A DNA stretch of 47,132 nucleotides from Lachnospiraceae bacterium (GCA_015056925.1 SVFJ01000017.1:1-47132); one strand, 5' to 3'. Numbered from the stretch's first letter, positions 7,592-17,147 are shown. Translations and numbers: made by a program. Notes: generated by a model not told the origin, from the sequence alone.

Positions 7592-9298
7592 ATGAAGACA
7601 AAGTTAAACGAGATGCGAATCAAAGCAAGATTGACGTATACGTTCAGGTTGATTTTGATTATGACAAGTGCGGTGGCAATTGCCGGAATGATTTTCATAT
7701 TCTTTATGAACAGTCAGTACAGTCATACCTTGACGTATTATGCGTTCCCGCAAGGTGATATCGGTCTTGCGATGAATGAGTTTGCAGAGGTACGAAGTGC
7801 CACGAGAGCCGTTATCGGTTATGAGGAGCAGTATGCGATAGATGCGGCGATGGCGCAGCACGATGAAGCTGTGGCAGAGCTTGAAAAATATATGGCGCAG
7901 ATTGAACATACAATGGTTACACCGGAAGGAAAGGCGTCTTATGCAGCAATTCAAGATGCATTAGCAGCATATTTTGAGGTGGAAGCAAAGGTTTTGGAGA
8001 TTGGTGCAACTACAGACCAAGAGCTTTGTGCACAGGCGCAGGACATGGCGCTTCATGATTTGACAGCGGTCTATAATGCTGCGGATGAAGCTTTTGTGGC
8101 ATTGATGGATGTTAATGTACAGAAGGGCGATGCCAGTCATGCAATGCTGGAAATCATGGAAGTTATATTATTTATTGTGATGATAGTGATATTGGTACTT
8201 GCAGTTTCTATTTCTATCAAGCTTGCAGTTACAATTTCTAAGGGTATTGAAAAACCATTAGATGAGATGGAAAAGCGTCTGAAGGCTTTTGCAGAGGGTG
8301 ATTTATCATCTCCATTTCCAACTGTTGAATCTAAGGATGAGATAGCTGATATGGTAGAAGAAGCACATATTATGGCAGATAGATTGAATCAGATTATAGA
8401 GGATGTAAGCTATCAGACGGATGAAATGGCAGAGGGTAACTTTGCAGTTCTGACGAAGATGGAAGCACAGTATACAGGCGATTTTACGAAACTGCTCAAT
8501 GCAATTCGTAAGATGAAGAGAGAGATGAGCAAGACATTGACGGATGTTGATGATGCAGCACAGCAGGTATCAGAAGGCTCTGTACATCTTGCAGAGGCGG
8601 CGCAGTCTCTTGCGGAAGGCTGTACCGACCAGGCGGCTTCTGTTCAGGAGATTCAGGCAACGGTTGATAGCTTGGTAGATGTTGTAAAGGATACTACAAG
8701 GCAGGTAGAGGAATCTTATACACAGGCGCAGCAGTATGCGAATGAAGCAGAGAAGAGTCGTGAGCAGATGGAAGCCATGATGCAGGCTATGGATAGAATT
8801 AACGATACTTCTACTCAGATTCAGAATATTATCGGTGAGATTGAGGATATTGCGGAGCAGACCAATCTGTTATCTTTGAATGCGGCAATTGAGGCGGCTA
8901 GAGCAGGGGAAGCCGGTAAGGGCTTTGCGGTAGTTGCAGACCAGATTCGTAATCTTGCTGAACAGAGTGCAAAGTCAGCAGTAGATACCCGTGCCTTGAT
9001 TGAAGGCTCCTTGAAGGAAGTAGATGAAGGTAATAAGGTAGCTGAGAAAGCGGCTGAATCCATGAAGCTGGTAGTAGAGGGAATGAAGCAGATTGCAGAG
9101 ACTTCCAGACATATCAGTGAATTGTCTACAGAGCAGTCGGAGGCAATCGAGCAGGTAGATGTAGGAATCAGTAAGATTTCTGAGGTAGTAGAAGCAAACT
9201 CTGCGACTGCAGAGGAAACCTCTGCAACAAGTGAAGAGCTTGCAGCACAGGCAAATACCATGAGTGATTTGGTAAGTAGATTTAAGGTATTAAAATAA
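7592..9298 (+). CDS. Methyl-accepting chemotaxis protein
   Basis: A 568-aa transmembrane chemoreceptor. It has a first membrane helix (about 15-40), an extracellular four-helix-like ligand domain (about 42-185, Ala/Glu rich), a second helix (about 188-210), a HAMP domain (about 212-265) and a long coiled-coil signalling domain. The conserved hairpin tip [20 protein letters not shown] and the following [21 protein letters not shown] bind CheA/CheW in this family. The C-terminus lacks a CheR-binding pentapeptide. ATG 7592 is chosen because AGGAG ends 8 bases before it; the GTG at 7583 lies within that ribosome site. No chemotaxis or flagellar genes are adjacent, so the ligand cannot be inferred. 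Confidence 0.95.
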   Translation: MKTKLNEMRIKARLTYTFRLILIMTSAVAIAGMIFIFFMNSQYSHTLTYYAFPQGDIGLAMNEFAEVRSATRAVIGYEEQYAIDAAMAQHDEAVAELEKYMAQIEHTMVTPEGKASYAAIQDALAAYFEVEAKVLEIGATTDQELCAQAQDMALHDLTAVYNAADEAFVALMDVNVQKGDASHAMLEIMEVILFIVMIVILVLAVSISIKLAVTISKGIEKPLDEMEKRLKAFAEGDLSSPFPTVESKDEIADMVEEAHIMADRLNQIIEDVSYQTDEMAEGNFAVLTKMEAQYTGDFTKLLNAIRKMKREMSKTLTDVDDAAQQVSEGSVHLAEAAQSLAEGCTDQAASVQEIQATVDSLVDVVKDTTRQVEESYTQAQQYANEAEKSREQMEAMMQAMDRINDTSTQIQNIIGEIEDIAEQTNLLSLNAAIEAARAGEAGKGFAVVADQIRNLAEQSAKSAVDTRALIEGSLKEVDEGNKVAEKAAESMKLVVEGMKQIAETSRHISELSTEQSEAIEQVDVGISKISEVVEANSATAEETSATSEELAAQANTMSDLVSRFKVLK

Positions 9299-9314
9299 TG
9301 GTTGGTATGCGTAG

Positions 9315-9340
9315 AAGGCGGTTCATGGAGCCGCCTTTTG
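9315..9340 (+). terminator. Rho-independent terminator after the chemoreceptor gene
   Basis: AAGGCGG (9315-9321) pairs with CCGCCTT (9331-9337), followed by TT. Outer bases TGCGTAG and CTATGCA extend the stem through a small bulge. Confidence 0.8.
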
Positions 9341-9460
9341 CTATGCAGTCATGTATAGATAGTAGGCACAAATATGGTAATATGATAAAGATATCTATTC
9401 GTAATTGGTAAAATGTGCTACAATACCTTCAATGGGTTACATAATTATGGGAGGTATCAT

Positions 9461-11704
9461 ATGAGAAAATTTAAGAAAAAATTTTTATGTCTTGTGTTGG
9501 CTGGTTGCATGACCATGCAGTTATCAGCATGTGGTGGTTCAACAACACAGGATACGAGTGCAACACCAGACACAACAGTTGAATCTTCTGTACAGGAGGA
9601 GGCAGCAACATCTGCTGAGACGGTTGTCACAGAGGAAACACAGGTTGTAGAAGAGACAGGTTATGTTTTTACGCCGACCGCATCTAATCTGGTGCCGATG
9701 GACTATGATGTGAAGGTAGCAGCAAACCGCAATGAAGATGGTGGTAAGAAGTATGTAGCAAGTGAGATTACACCAACGATTTGTTATGACAATCTTTCGT
9801 TAGGTTATCTGACAGAGGATGCAAAGACCTATACTCTTGAGCTTGTTGAAGGAGCAGCAGACAGCGTGGAGGTATCTGCGGTTGATGAGAATTACGGAAC
9901 GGTTGCAGTTGAGGAGTTGGCTACATGGGATGCAGAGAGTAATACCTTAACAGCAAATCAGAGTGCGGCAAAGAATGGTAAGGTATTTCTTGATTTGAAG
10001 AAGGGCAACGATGTGGTTTATACAGTAGCAGTCAATGTGGCAGCAGCATATCCTTCGGACCCTGATTATGATATTGATAAAGAGACTATGGACAATGGAG
10101 AGTACGAGTTCCTTTGGAATGAATATGACGGCAACTGTAATGTTCATGACCCTGCATTAACAGAAGCAGAGATTGACGGACAGCGTTATTACTACATGGT
10201 ACAGACAGGCTGGGAAGGCGGTAATCAGATTCGTCGTTCAACAGACCTGTTCCATTGGGAGCATCTTGGATATACAACACCATCCGCAGATAAGATGGAA
10301 GAGTATGGCTGGACAGCAGTAAATGACTGGATGTTAAAGGATGCAGCAAAGTGTCAGTATTGGGCCGCAGATATCGTTCCGGCTTCTTATGGCGGATATT
10401 GGTTATATACTTGCATTGTGAATTCAGTTGGTGATGCCGAGAAGCATGACAGAGTGTGTACAGTACTTGCATGGTCTCCAACCTTGGAGGCTGGTTCCTT
10501 CCAGTATGTTGGATGCATCTTACAGTCTATTAGTGATTATGCGCAGGATGCTTTGTATTACAATGTCGTAGCACTTGACCCACAGGTTGTGTATGATGCA
10601 GACGGTAATATGTACTTAACCTATGGCTCCTTTGGTGCAGGTACTTATATGATAGAGCTTGACCCTGAAACAGGACTTCGTAAGGATGGCATCAATGAGT
10701 GGCTCTCTGAAGATACAATTAATACCTATATGGAAGAGGCTAGAGCAACACAGATAGGGGATGTGCATTCTTACTATGGAAGACATATGACATATTGTGC
10801 AGAAGGAAGCTTAATTACACATCAGTATGATGTTCCGATGGTAGCAGAGGATGGGACAGTGACAGAGGTTAAGGATGATTATTATTATCTGATGACCTGC
10901 CTTGGGGTTTTATCAAGAAACTATGTCTTGTTCACTGCAAAAAGCGATGATATAACTTCATTTAGTAACCTGAGCGGAGACCCTATGGCATCAGGCTGGA
11001 TTGGCAAGGAGCTTGTAACAGGCTTATTCCCGCCTTTGTCCGGATATAGAAGTGATTTGGACAGAGAGGGTTATATTACAACAGCAGAGCGTATTGAGGG
11101 AAGTACAGAGTATATAGCAATGTCCTCCTTCAAGTGGGCTGACTATGACTTTGATATTCATGCACCGGGACATGGTGATTTATATACCACAAGTGATGGT
11201 GTCAATATTGCACAGCTTATGGTAAGAACTCTTGCATATCAGGCAGATAAAACAGCAGCTTGCGACAATGGACATCCATTGGCAGCGTCCAGCACAAAGT
11301 TTATGCAGCAGGCACATCAGTATTATATGAACTCAGTTGGTGATATTGTCATCAATGCAAACCGCTATGCAGGTGAGGTTGACAGACCGATGACACAGGA
11401 AGAGTTCCTGTCATTTGCCAAGGATAATGAGTTCCAGTTGGTACTTGCAGGTGACCCGTATGTAACAACAGAGGCAATTTATGTTAACCTCAATACAGAT
11501 GGAACCATCAGTGGCAGTGCGACAGGTACATGGATGATGTATGGTGATAATTATATTAAGTTAGTAGTAGACGGATACGATACCTACTACGGCGTAGTAG
11601 GCGTATCGTGGCTTGATAATAAGGGCTGTGTGGGAACTACAGTAACAGCTATGGGACAGACCACAGGCTGTCCGTTATACATGAACAGTGAGACAAATCA
11701 ATAG
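9461..11704 (+). CDS. GH43-like glycoside hydrolase lipoprotein (arabinanase-like)
   Basis: A 747-aa surface lipoprotein: basic start, hydrophobic core and lipobox LSAC (about residues 21-24), then a Thr/Glu-rich linker. Residues about 60-200 form a beta-rich domain. From about 220 the five-blade propeller of family GH43 is recognisable: NVHDPALTE with the likely general base D230, YWAADIV, and LDPQVVYDADGNMYLTYGSFGAGTYMIELDPETG with the modulating Asp. A Glu in AEGSLITHQYD is the candidate general acid. The C-terminal part (about 650-747) looks like the small beta domain of endo-arabinanases. It likely acts on arabinan or related plant polysaccharide. ATG 9461 follows GGGAGG; the upstream ATG at 9413 lacks a ribosome site and a signal peptide. 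Confidence 0.85.
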   Translation: MRKFKKKFLCLVLAGCMTMQLSACGGSTTQDTSATPDTTVESSVQEEAATSAETVVTEETQVVEETGYVFTPTASNLVPMDYDVKVAANRNEDGGKKYVASEITPTICYDNLSLGYLTEDAKTYTLELVEGAADSVEVSAVDENYGTVAVEELATWDAESNTLTANQSAAKNGKVFLDLKKGNDVVYTVAVNVAAAYPSDPDYDIDKETMDNGEYEFLWNEYDGNCNVHDPALTEAEIDGQRYYYMVQTGWEGGNQIRRSTDLFHWEHLGYTTPSADKMEEYGWTAVNDWMLKDAAKCQYWAADIVPASYGGYWLYTCIVNSVGDAEKHDRVCTVLAWSPTLEAGSFQYVGCILQSISDYAQDALYYNVVALDPQVVYDADGNMYLTYGSFGAGTYMIELDPETGLRKDGINEWLSEDTINTYMEEARATQIGDVHSYYGRHMTYCAEGSLITHQYDVPMVAEDGTVTEVKDDYYYLMTCLGVLSRNYVLFTAKSDDITSFSNLSGDPMASGWIGKELVTGLFPPLSGYRSDLDREGYITTAERIEGSTEYIAMSSFKWADYDFDIHAPGHGDLYTTSDGVNIAQLMVRTLAYQADKTAACDNGHPLAASSTKFMQQAHQYYMNSVGDIVINANRYAGEVDRPMTQEEFLSFAKDNEFQLVLAGDPYVTTEAIYVNLNTDGTISGSATGTWMMYGDNYIKLVVDGYDTYYGVVGVSWLDNKGCVGTTVTAMGQTTGCPLYMNSETNQ

Positions 11705-11717
11705 CGTATCAGAGTGG

Positions 11718-11746
11718 ATTGGCAAGTCTTGGAAAGGCTTGCCAAT
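11718..11746 (+). terminator. Hairpin after the GH43-like gene
   Basis: ATTGGCAAG (11718-11726) pairs perfectly with CTTGCCAAT (11738-11746). No T-run follows, so it may only partly reduce read-through into the methyltransferase gene that starts 23 bases later. Confidence 0.5.
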
Positions 11747-11768
11747 TGCTATGAAATAGGAGAGAACT

Positions 11769-12542
11769 ATGAACAACAAATCATTTGACTTTGAGCGTAT
11801 CGCTTTGGGCTATGCAAAGGACAGGCCTTGGCTTCATCCACAGGTGATTGAGAGATTAAGAAAGGATTTACAGATAGAAGATAACTTTCATAATGGATTA
11901 GATGTAGGCTGTGGTGCGGGGCTTTCTACAAAGGCATTAATGCTGATATGTGATAAGGTTACAGGAACAGATATTTCAGAGGAAATGATAAAGGTATGTA
12001 AGGTACTTTATCCTGAGTCGGAGTATACATTTACGCAGAGCCCTGCAGAAGCTGCCATAGCTGAGGAGAATACCTTTGATATCGTTACAGCAGCAGGTGT
12101 CATTAACTGGGTAGATGAAGATAAGTTTCTACATAATCTTAGACGAATAATGTATGATAAAGGCTTACTGTGTATCTATGATTTTGGGATATCTGACCGC
12201 ATGGAGAATAACGAGGCTTATACCAAGTGGTATCAGGAAGATTATTTACAAACATTTCCGAAGCCGCCTCGCAAGGAGTATACATGGACAAATGATAATC
12301 TGATAGAAGGATTTGGGATAGTACAGCAGGTACAGTATCAGCTGACGCATGAGTTTGATAAGGATTCTTTCATCCGATTTATGATGATTCAGTCCAATGT
12401 GAATGCACAGATAGATGCAGGACAAAAGAGTGTTGAGAAAGTGAAAAGGTGGTTTGAGGAGACATTACAGGATATTTGGGTGGAAGAGAGACATACTTTA
12501 ATCTTTAATGGTTATAGTTGGTATATTGAATTGAATAAGTAA
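11769..12542 (+). CDS. Class I SAM-dependent methyltransferase
   Basis: A 257-aa cytoplasmic methyltransferase of the UbiE/Methyltransf_11 type. The SAM-binding motif I is LDVGCGAGLSTKAL (about residues 41-54), with acidic motif II at GTDISEEMI and motif III around FDIVTAAGVINWVDE. The family methylates small molecules or proteins, and nothing here shows the acceptor. Ribosome site AGGAGAG is 4-5 bases before ATG. It probably shares a transcript with the transporter 47 bases downstream. Confidence 0.85.
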   Translation: MNNKSFDFERIALGYAKDRPWLHPQVIERLRKDLQIEDNFHNGLDVGCGAGLSTKALMLICDKVTGTDISEEMIKVCKVLYPESEYTFTQSPAEAAIAEENTFDIVTAAGVINWVDEDKFLHNLRRIMYDKGLLCIYDFGISDRMENNEAYTKWYQEDYLQTFPKPPRKEYTWTNDNLIEGFGIVQQVQYQLTHEFDKDSFIRFMMIQSNVNAQIDAGQKSVEKVKRWFEETLQDIWVEERHTLIFNGYSWYIELNK

Positions 12543-12589
12543 AGTGTGATAAAATGACCCCATACTGCGTGATTTTGGAGGAATACTAC

Positions 12590-13858
12590 ATGAAATTGAA
12601 TTACAAGAGAACGATATTAATTGGACTTGCATTCCTGTCTATCAGCTCATTTTGGCAGATGTATGACAATGTAATACCGCTGATTTTAAAGAATAGCTTT
12701 GGATTGGGAGAGACCATTACAGGTGTGATTATGGCAGCGGATAATGTGCTTGCATTATTTTTATTACCGATATTTGGTATGTTATCTGATAAAGTGGATA
12801 CACCTATAGGTAAGAGAATGCCGTTTATTTTAGGCGGTACTGCATTGGCACTTTGCTTTTTGATGATATTGCCCTATGCGGACAATACCCGTAATCTTAC
12901 ACTTTTTGTAGTGGGATTATTCTTATTATTGGTATCTATGGGACTTTATCGTTCGCCGGCAATTGCCCTGATGCCTGACCTGACGCCGAAGCCTCTTCGT
13001 AGTACGGCGAATGCGATTATCAATCTGCTTGGTACGCTGGGTGCGGTGTATTCCCTTGTTATGATTAAGGTTTTGGTAGGAAAGGGTGACACACCGAATT
13101 ATCAGCCTTTGTTTATGGCAGTAGGCTTGCTTATGGCGGCAAGTGTGGTAGTTCTCTTTATTACAATAAAGGAAAAGAAGCTTAGAAAAGAGCTTGGAAT
13201 AGAAAAGCAGGTAGAAGAAGAGAAGGAAGTAAAAGCAGAAAAGCTTCCGCCTGAAATGAAGAAGAGTCTGATTTGCATTTTGCTATCGGTATCCTTCTGG
13301 TTTATGGCTTATAATGCGGTAACAACAGCATTTTCGCGTTATGCAACCACTGTTTGGAATGTACAGGGTGGCGGCTATGCGGATTGTCTGATGGTGGCAA
13401 CTGTGGCAGCGGTTATCAGTTATTTGCCGATTGGTGCAATTTCTAATCGTATCGGACGTAAGAGAACCATACAGATGGGTATTATACTGCTTGGAACATG
13501 CTTTTTGATAGCAGGCTTTTATTCAGATTATCATGTGAGCATGAATTTCTTCTTTGCGTTGATTGGTTTTGCGTGGGCATCTATTGGTGTAAATTCATTG
13601 CCGATGGTAGTAGAGATTTGCTCAGCGGGTAATGTTGGTAAATACACAGGCTATTATTATACATTCTCTATGGCGGCGCAGGTATTTACACCGATTTTAT
13701 CAGGTTTTCTGTTAGAGCATGTATCTTATAGGACATTGTTTCCTTATTCGGTAGTGTTCTGTGTGCTGGCGTTTGTGACATTTTCCATGGTAAAGCATGG
13801 TGATTCTAAGCCGGAGCAGAAGAAGCGTATTTTAGAGAATTTTGATGTGGAAGATTAA
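12590..13858 (+). CDS. MFS transporter, SLC45/GPH-like
   Basis: A 422-aa integral membrane protein with about twelve hydrophobic helices in two halves, joined by a charged cytoplasmic loop (KEKKLRKELGIEKQVEEEKEVK, near 200-225). The MFS signature GMLSDKVDTPIGKRMPFILGG follows helix 2, and a related GAISNRIGRKRTIQMG follows helix 8. The PIGKRMPFI wording matches SLC45/sucrose-proton and GPH-type carriers, so a sugar or glycoside substrate is likely. Its position after a GH43-like enzyme fits oligosaccharide uptake, by inference. ATG 12590 has GGAGGA 8 bases before it; the in-frame ATG at 12554 lacks a ribosome site. Confidence 0.87.
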   Translation: MKLNYKRTILIGLAFLSISSFWQMYDNVIPLILKNSFGLGETITGVIMAADNVLALFLLPIFGMLSDKVDTPIGKRMPFILGGTALALCFLMILPYADNTRNLTLFVVGLFLLLVSMGLYRSPAIALMPDLTPKPLRSTANAIINLLGTLGAVYSLVMIKVLVGKGDTPNYQPLFMAVGLLMAASVVVLFITIKEKKLRKELGIEKQVEEEKEVKAEKLPPEMKKSLICILLSVSFWFMAYNAVTTAFSRYATTVWNVQGGGYADCLMVATVAAVISYLPIGAISNRIGRKRTIQMGIILLGTCFLIAGFYSDYHVSMNFFFALIGFAWASIGVNSLPMVVEICSAGNVGKYTGYYYTFSMAAQVFTPILSGFLLEHVSYRTLFPYSVVFCVLAFVTFSMVKHGDSKPEQKKRILENFDVED

Positions 13859-13906
13859 AAGGTTTACATACACTAATGTGTAAATAAACAGAAGGTGAGG
13901 AGTATC

Positions 13907-14713
13907 ATGACTGCGGTCAAGATTATAATCGTTTTATTGGTAATATATATCTTTATGATATGTCCAAGAATATTTAAGAAGGCAGACAGAAGTCCTCTAA
14001 AGGGACGACACTATGCACACAGAGGCCTCTTTGATAATGCATCTGAAAGCCCTGAGAATTCCTTGTCGGCATTTGCGAAAGCGGTTGAAGCAGGCTATGG
14101 AATTGAGTTTGATGTACAGTTGAGCAAAGATGACATTCCTGTCATTTTTCATGATGCTACATTGAAAAGAATGTGCGGCGTAGAGGGAAATGTGTGGGAT
14201 TATACCTTGGCAGAGCTTCAGAGTATGAAACTGGCTAATTCACAGGAAACGATACCTACCTTGGCGCAGGCATTGGAAGTGATTAATGGCAAAGTGCCAT
14301 TGATTATTGAATACAAGATGGACAGACCTGATGTGAAGGTATGTGAGCTTGGTAATGAGTTGCTAAAGGATTATCAGGGTGTGTATTGTATGGAGTCTTT
14401 TCATCCCTTTGCGGTGCGTTGGTATCGTTTTAGGCGTCCTGATATTGTGAGAGGTCAGCTTTGCATGGATTATTGGAAGGATGAGATATATAAGAAGAAA
14501 CCGGGCTTCTGGTTATTAGGACTTATGTTAACTAACTTTCTTGCAAGACCGGATTTTATTGCTTTTAAACATAGTGATGCCGGCAATTTGTCAAGGAAGT
14601 TGTGTCGGTTGCTGGGAGGATTATCGGTTGCATGGACGATAAAGAGTAAGGAAGATTACGAGAAAGCAAAGAATCAATTTGATTTGTTTATCTTTGATAG
14701 CTGTAGATTGTAG
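13907..14713 (+). CDS. Glycerophosphodiester phosphodiesterase
   Basis: A 268-aa GDPD-family enzyme that hydrolyses glycerophosphodiesters to glycerol-3-phosphate and an alcohol. One N-terminal membrane helix (about 5-20) anchors it. The catalytic core starts at YAHRG, with ESPENSLSAF and YGIEFDVQLSKDDIPVIFHDATLKRMCG, which contains the metal-binding Glu/Asp pair and the second catalytic His. The later IEYK supplies the next metal ligand. GGTGAGG precedes ATG 13907; the GTG at 13895 lies inside that ribosome site. It follows the MFS gene by 48 bases. Confidence 0.9.
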   Translation: MTAVKIIIVLLVIYIFMICPRIFKKADRSPLKGRHYAHRGLFDNASESPENSLSAFAKAVEAGYGIEFDVQLSKDDIPVIFHDATLKRMCGVEGNVWDYTLAELQSMKLANSQETIPTLAQALEVINGKVPLIIEYKMDRPDVKVCELGNELLKDYQGVYCMESFHPFAVRWYRFRRPDIVRGQLCMDYWKDEIYKKKPGFWLLGLMLTNFLARPDFIAFKHSDAGNLSRKLCRLLGGLSVAWTIKSKEDYEKAKNQFDLFIFDSCRL

Positions 14714-14749
14714 GTAGTACTTGTGGATAAAAGGAAGGATTGATTATTA

Positions 14750-15160
14750 ATGCAGATAAAAAGAATTCTTTCAAGAATTTTAGTTGCCTTTTTGATTTTT
14801 ATTGCCTTTTTTGTTATAGGTTTTGCCTTTGAATGGACCTCTTTAACAAAGGAACATCAAAAATGTATTAATAAAGAGTTTTCGAATTATGAAGATAAGG
14901 GTGGGCCGGATTTAAATGAAATGTATCTGGAAATCCATGACAATTACTCAACCGCGTATAAAATGGAATTTTCATTTTATGGAGGACTATTAATTGCAAC
15001 GATAGGAACGGCTGTTTCTTCATATATTTATTTGTTATATAAACTATTTTCATCAAAGGATAAAAAGAAAATTAATATAGGATTTATTATAATTGCAGTA
15101 ACGTTGGTTTGTTTATGTTATTATTTTTATTTCGTGACAAATTTTGAATTAGTATTTTAA
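14750..15160 (+). CDS. Small three-helix membrane protein, unknown function
   Basis: A 136-aa protein with hydrophobic segments at about 8-30, 75-97 and 107-128, and a polar extracellular or cytoplasmic loop (about 31-72) rich in Glu, Lys and Asn. I recognise no family. It has AAGGAAGGA about 10 bases before ATG, sits 36 bases after the GDPD gene and ends before a strong terminator, so it probably closes this transcript. Its A/T content is higher than its neighbours'. Confidence 0.7.
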   Translation: MQIKRILSRILVAFLIFIAFFVIGFAFEWTSLTKEHQKCINKEFSNYEDKGGPDLNEMYLEIHDNYSTAYKMEFSFYGGLLIATIGTAVSSYIYLLYKLFSSKDKKKINIGFIIIAVTLVCLCYYFYFVTNFELVF

Positions 15161-15167
15161 AATATAG

Positions 15168-15200
15168 AAATCCACTCTCGAAATGAGGGTGGATTTTTTT
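15168..15200 (+). terminator. Strong rho-independent terminator
   Basis: AAATCCACTCTC (15168-15179) pairs with GAGGGTGGATTT (15185-15196) with one G-U pair, loop GAAAT, then a T-run to 15200. It closes the rightward transcript before the leftward alarmone synthetase gene. Confidence 0.9.
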
Positions 15201-15210
15201 AGATAATATT

Positions 15211-15861
15211 TTATACCATGGGTTCTTTGGGATTCTCCCTGCGGGTCTCGGTTAGGAGCTGTTTCATGCGGCGTTCCATCTCAGAAAGCTCACTTGCATA
15301 GTGACGAAAGGCATAGAGTGTTTCCTCAGATGTCTCGTCTTTGTAACAGATACGGTGCTCCATACTTGCCCACAAGTCCATGGAAAGTGTTCTAAACTGA
15401 ATCTCTACCGGATAATACTGCATTCCATCTACGCGATAAACAGGTACACCCATGACCATATGATAGCTTTTATAGCCGCTTGGCTTTGGGTAATTGATAT
15501 AGTCGTTTTCTTTGAGGACGAGTAAATCGGTTTGTTCCTTGATTAAGGATAAAATCGTGTAGATATCTTCAATAAAATAGCAAATGACGCGGATACCTGC
15601 AATATCGGTCAGGTTATCCTTGGCTGAATAGGCAGAAACCTCCAGTTCACGTCTTATGAGTTTATGCTCAATACTCTTCTTGCTTTTGATTCTTGCCTGC
15701 ACATTATGTATGGGATAATCGCGGTATTTCTTACGATAGTCTTCATTTAATCCATTGATACGCACCTCTAAGCGCGTCATGGCTTCTTTATATGGGTCTA
15801 TGAGCTGTTCATAGTCTTCACGTGGGATTTTCGATGTCTTAAGTTCCTCTGACAATGCCAA
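15211..15861 (-). CDS. Small alarmone synthetase (RelP/YwaC-like GTP pyrophosphokinase)
   Basis: A 216-aa cytosolic enzyme transferring pyrophosphate from ATP to GTP or GDP, giving (p)ppGpp. It consists of the RelA_SpoT synthetase domain only: RIKSKKSIEHKLIRR (ATP-side basic motif), DIAGIRVICYFIEDIY, YPKPSGYKSYHMVMGVPV (acceptor loop with the conserved Tyr), and VEIQFRTLSMDLWASMEHRICYK (catalytic Glu). The wording is closer to YwaC/RelP than to YjbM/RelQ. AGGAGG lies 7 bases before ATG, and a TATAAT on the minus strand (15897-15902) is a likely -10 box. It is monocistronic. Confidence 0.92.
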   Translation of the reverse strand: MALSEELKTSKIPREDYEQLIDPYKEAMTRLEVRINGLNEDYRKKYRDYPIHNVQARIKSKKSIEHKLIRRELEVSAYSAKDNLTDIAGIRVICYFIEDIYTILSLIKEQTDLLVLKENDYINYPKPSGYKSYHMVMGVPVYRVDGMQYYPVEIQFRTLSMDLWASMEHRICYKDETSEETLYAFRHYASELSEMERRMKQLLTETRRENPKEPMV

Positions 15862-16007
15862 AACCTCCTATCTAGTATTACATTTACTATAATTTAATTA
15901 TACAATAGAATCAATCATAAATGTGTAAAGTCACAAAGAATACAAAATTTTTCCATAGGATATTGTTAAAAAAAGCGAGAAAATGTCAGGATTAACATAA
16001 ATAGACT

Positions 16008-16035
16008 TTGATTAACCATACAGATATGTTACAAT
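16008..16035 (+). promoter_or_regulatory. Promoter of the RpiB/LacAB gene
   Basis: TTGATT (16008-16013), 16-base spacer, TACAAT (16030-16035), about 35 bases before the start codon. AAAAAAGGATGG supplies the ribosome site. Confidence 0.6.
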
Positions 16036-16070
16036 CAAACTATCTAATTAAAAAAAGGATGGTATGAGAA

Positions 16071-16709
16071 ATGAAAATCGCGTTAATTAATGAGAACAGT
16101 CAGGCAGCAAAGAATGCCTTGATTTGTGAGACCTTGAAGAAGGTTGTAGAGCCAATGGGACATGAGGTAGTGAACTATGGTATGTATTCTGCAGAGGATG
16201 CTAACCAGCTCACATATGTACAGATTGGTATCTTAACAGCAGTATTATTAAATTCAGGAGCTGCTGATTTCGTAATTACAGGTTGTGGTACAGGTGAGGG
16301 TGCTATGCTTGCTTGTAACTCATTCCCGGCAGTACTTTGCGGACATGTTGAGTCTCCATTGGATGCATATCTTTTCTCACAGGTAAATGATGGTAACTGT
16401 ATCGCACTTCCATTCGCTGAGAACTTCGGATGGGGCGGAGAGTTAAATCTTGAGTATATCTTCGAGAAGTTATTCTGCACACCGGGTGGCGGCGGATATC
16501 CAAAGGAGAGAGTAGTACCTGAGCAGAGAAATAAGAAGATTTTAGATGAAGTGAAGAAGGTAACACACCGTGACCTTTGCGATATTCTTCCGGAGCTTGA
16601 CAGAGAGCTTTGCAAGGGCGCATTAAGCGGTGAGAAGTTCCAGGAGTACTTCTTTGCTGATTGCAAGTGCGACAAGATTGCAGCAGTTGTTAAGGAAATT
16701 TTAGCGTAA
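16071..16709 (+). CDS. RpiB/LacA/LacB-family sugar-phosphate isomerase
   Basis: A 212-aa cytosolic aldose-ketose phosphate isomerase. The RpiB fold is visible: MKIALINENSQAAKN (normally the D-H-A-G region), GHEVVNYG, and the active-site loop ITGCGTGEGAMLACN, with the Cys that acts as base in RpiB. It has a longer C-terminal helical tail (about 150-212) than classical 150-aa RpiB, typical of a distinct clade with the same annotation. Whether it works on ribose-5-phosphate, galactose-6-phosphate or another sugar cannot be told. It has its own promoter and terminator. Confidence 0.88.
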   Translation: MKIALINENSQAAKNALICETLKKVVEPMGHEVVNYGMYSAEDANQLTYVQIGILTAVLLNSGAADFVITGCGTGEGAMLACNSFPAVLCGHVESPLDAYLFSQVNDGNCIALPFAENFGWGGELNLEYIFEKLFCTPGGGGYPKERVVPEQRNKKILDEVKKVTHRDLCDILPELDRELCKGALSGEKFQEYFFADCKCDKIAAVVKEILA

Positions 16710-16732
16710 GAAATCTTAGAATAAGATTAAGG

Positions 16733-16763
16733 AAAGGTAATTCTGTAACAGGAATTACCTTTT
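16733..16763 (+). terminator. Hairpin after the isomerase gene
   Basis: AAAGGTAATTC (16733-16743) pairs perfectly with GAATTACCTTT (16752-16762). Only a short T-run follows, so some read-through into the next small gene is likely. Confidence 0.75.
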
Positions 16764-16783
16764 GTTACATGGAGGAGATTATA

Positions 16784-16963
16784 ATGTTATTCGATAAAAT
16801 AAATTACACAGTAGCACGTCTTGACGGTGACTATGCATATTTACAGAAGGATGATGAGCCAGACTTAGAGTTAAAGTGTGTGGCAAGAGCCTTGCTACCT
16901 GCAGAGATTGTAGAGGGCAGTAAGCTCGTGTACGAGATGATGGAGTATTCGTTATTACAATGA
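16784..16963 (+). CDS. DUF3006-like small protein
   Basis: A 59-aa protein, one small beta barrel by pattern: YTVARLDGDYAYLQ, then LELKCVARALLPAEIVEGSKLVYEM. The order (D-R/L-x-G-x-x-A, then LP plus EG-x-x-L) matches DUF3006 proteins, whose role is unknown. GGAGGAG lies 6-7 bases before ATG 16784; the in-frame ATG at 16769 overlaps this ribosome site. It follows the isomerase terminator directly. Confidence 0.7.
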   Translation: MLFDKINYTVARLDGDYAYLQKDDEPDLELKCVARALLPAEIVEGSKLVYEMMEYSLLQ

Positions 16964-16985
16964 GCCAAGCGGCTACGAAGTAGCT

Positions 16986-17103
16986 AATGAAAGAGAAATA
17001 CAGAAGGTAGAATTTATTTTACATTCTGTATTTTCTTTCATTGAGGCTGCATAGCAGCCATTTGGCGAATGTCTGCGAGATTTAGCACGTAAGTGCTAAA
17101 TCT
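16986..17103 (+). repeat. Three successive hairpins, possible dispersed RNA element
   Basis: First, AATGAAAGAGAAATACAGAA (16986-17005) pairs with 17024-17042 with one bulge. Second, GGCTG (17045-17049) pairs with CAGCC (17055-17059). Third, AGATTTAGCAC (17078-17088) pairs perfectly with GTGCTAAATCT (17093-17103) around a GTAA (GNRA) tetraloop. None ends in a clear T-run. The first could terminate weakly. The composite may be an intergenic repeat, which needs a genome search. Confidence 0.45.
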
Positions 17104-17116
17104 TCCTTAAAAATGC

Positions 17117-17147
17117 TTGACCATTACCCAACGTAACCCTGTATGAT
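17117..17147 (+). promoter_or_regulatory. MerR-type promoter with 19-bp spacer
   Basis: TTGACC (17117-17122) and TATGAT (17142-17147) are 19 bases apart, the over-long spacing that MerR-family activators correct by DNA distortion. The spacer holds the dyad TTAC-N5-GTAA. The gene immediately downstream encodes a MerR-type regulator, so autoregulation is the natural reading. Confidence 0.65.

Noticed and set aside
13864-13885. TTTACA...TGTAAA inverted repeat before the GDPD gene
   Set aside because: Only 6 bp with no T-run; too weak to call a terminator or operator.
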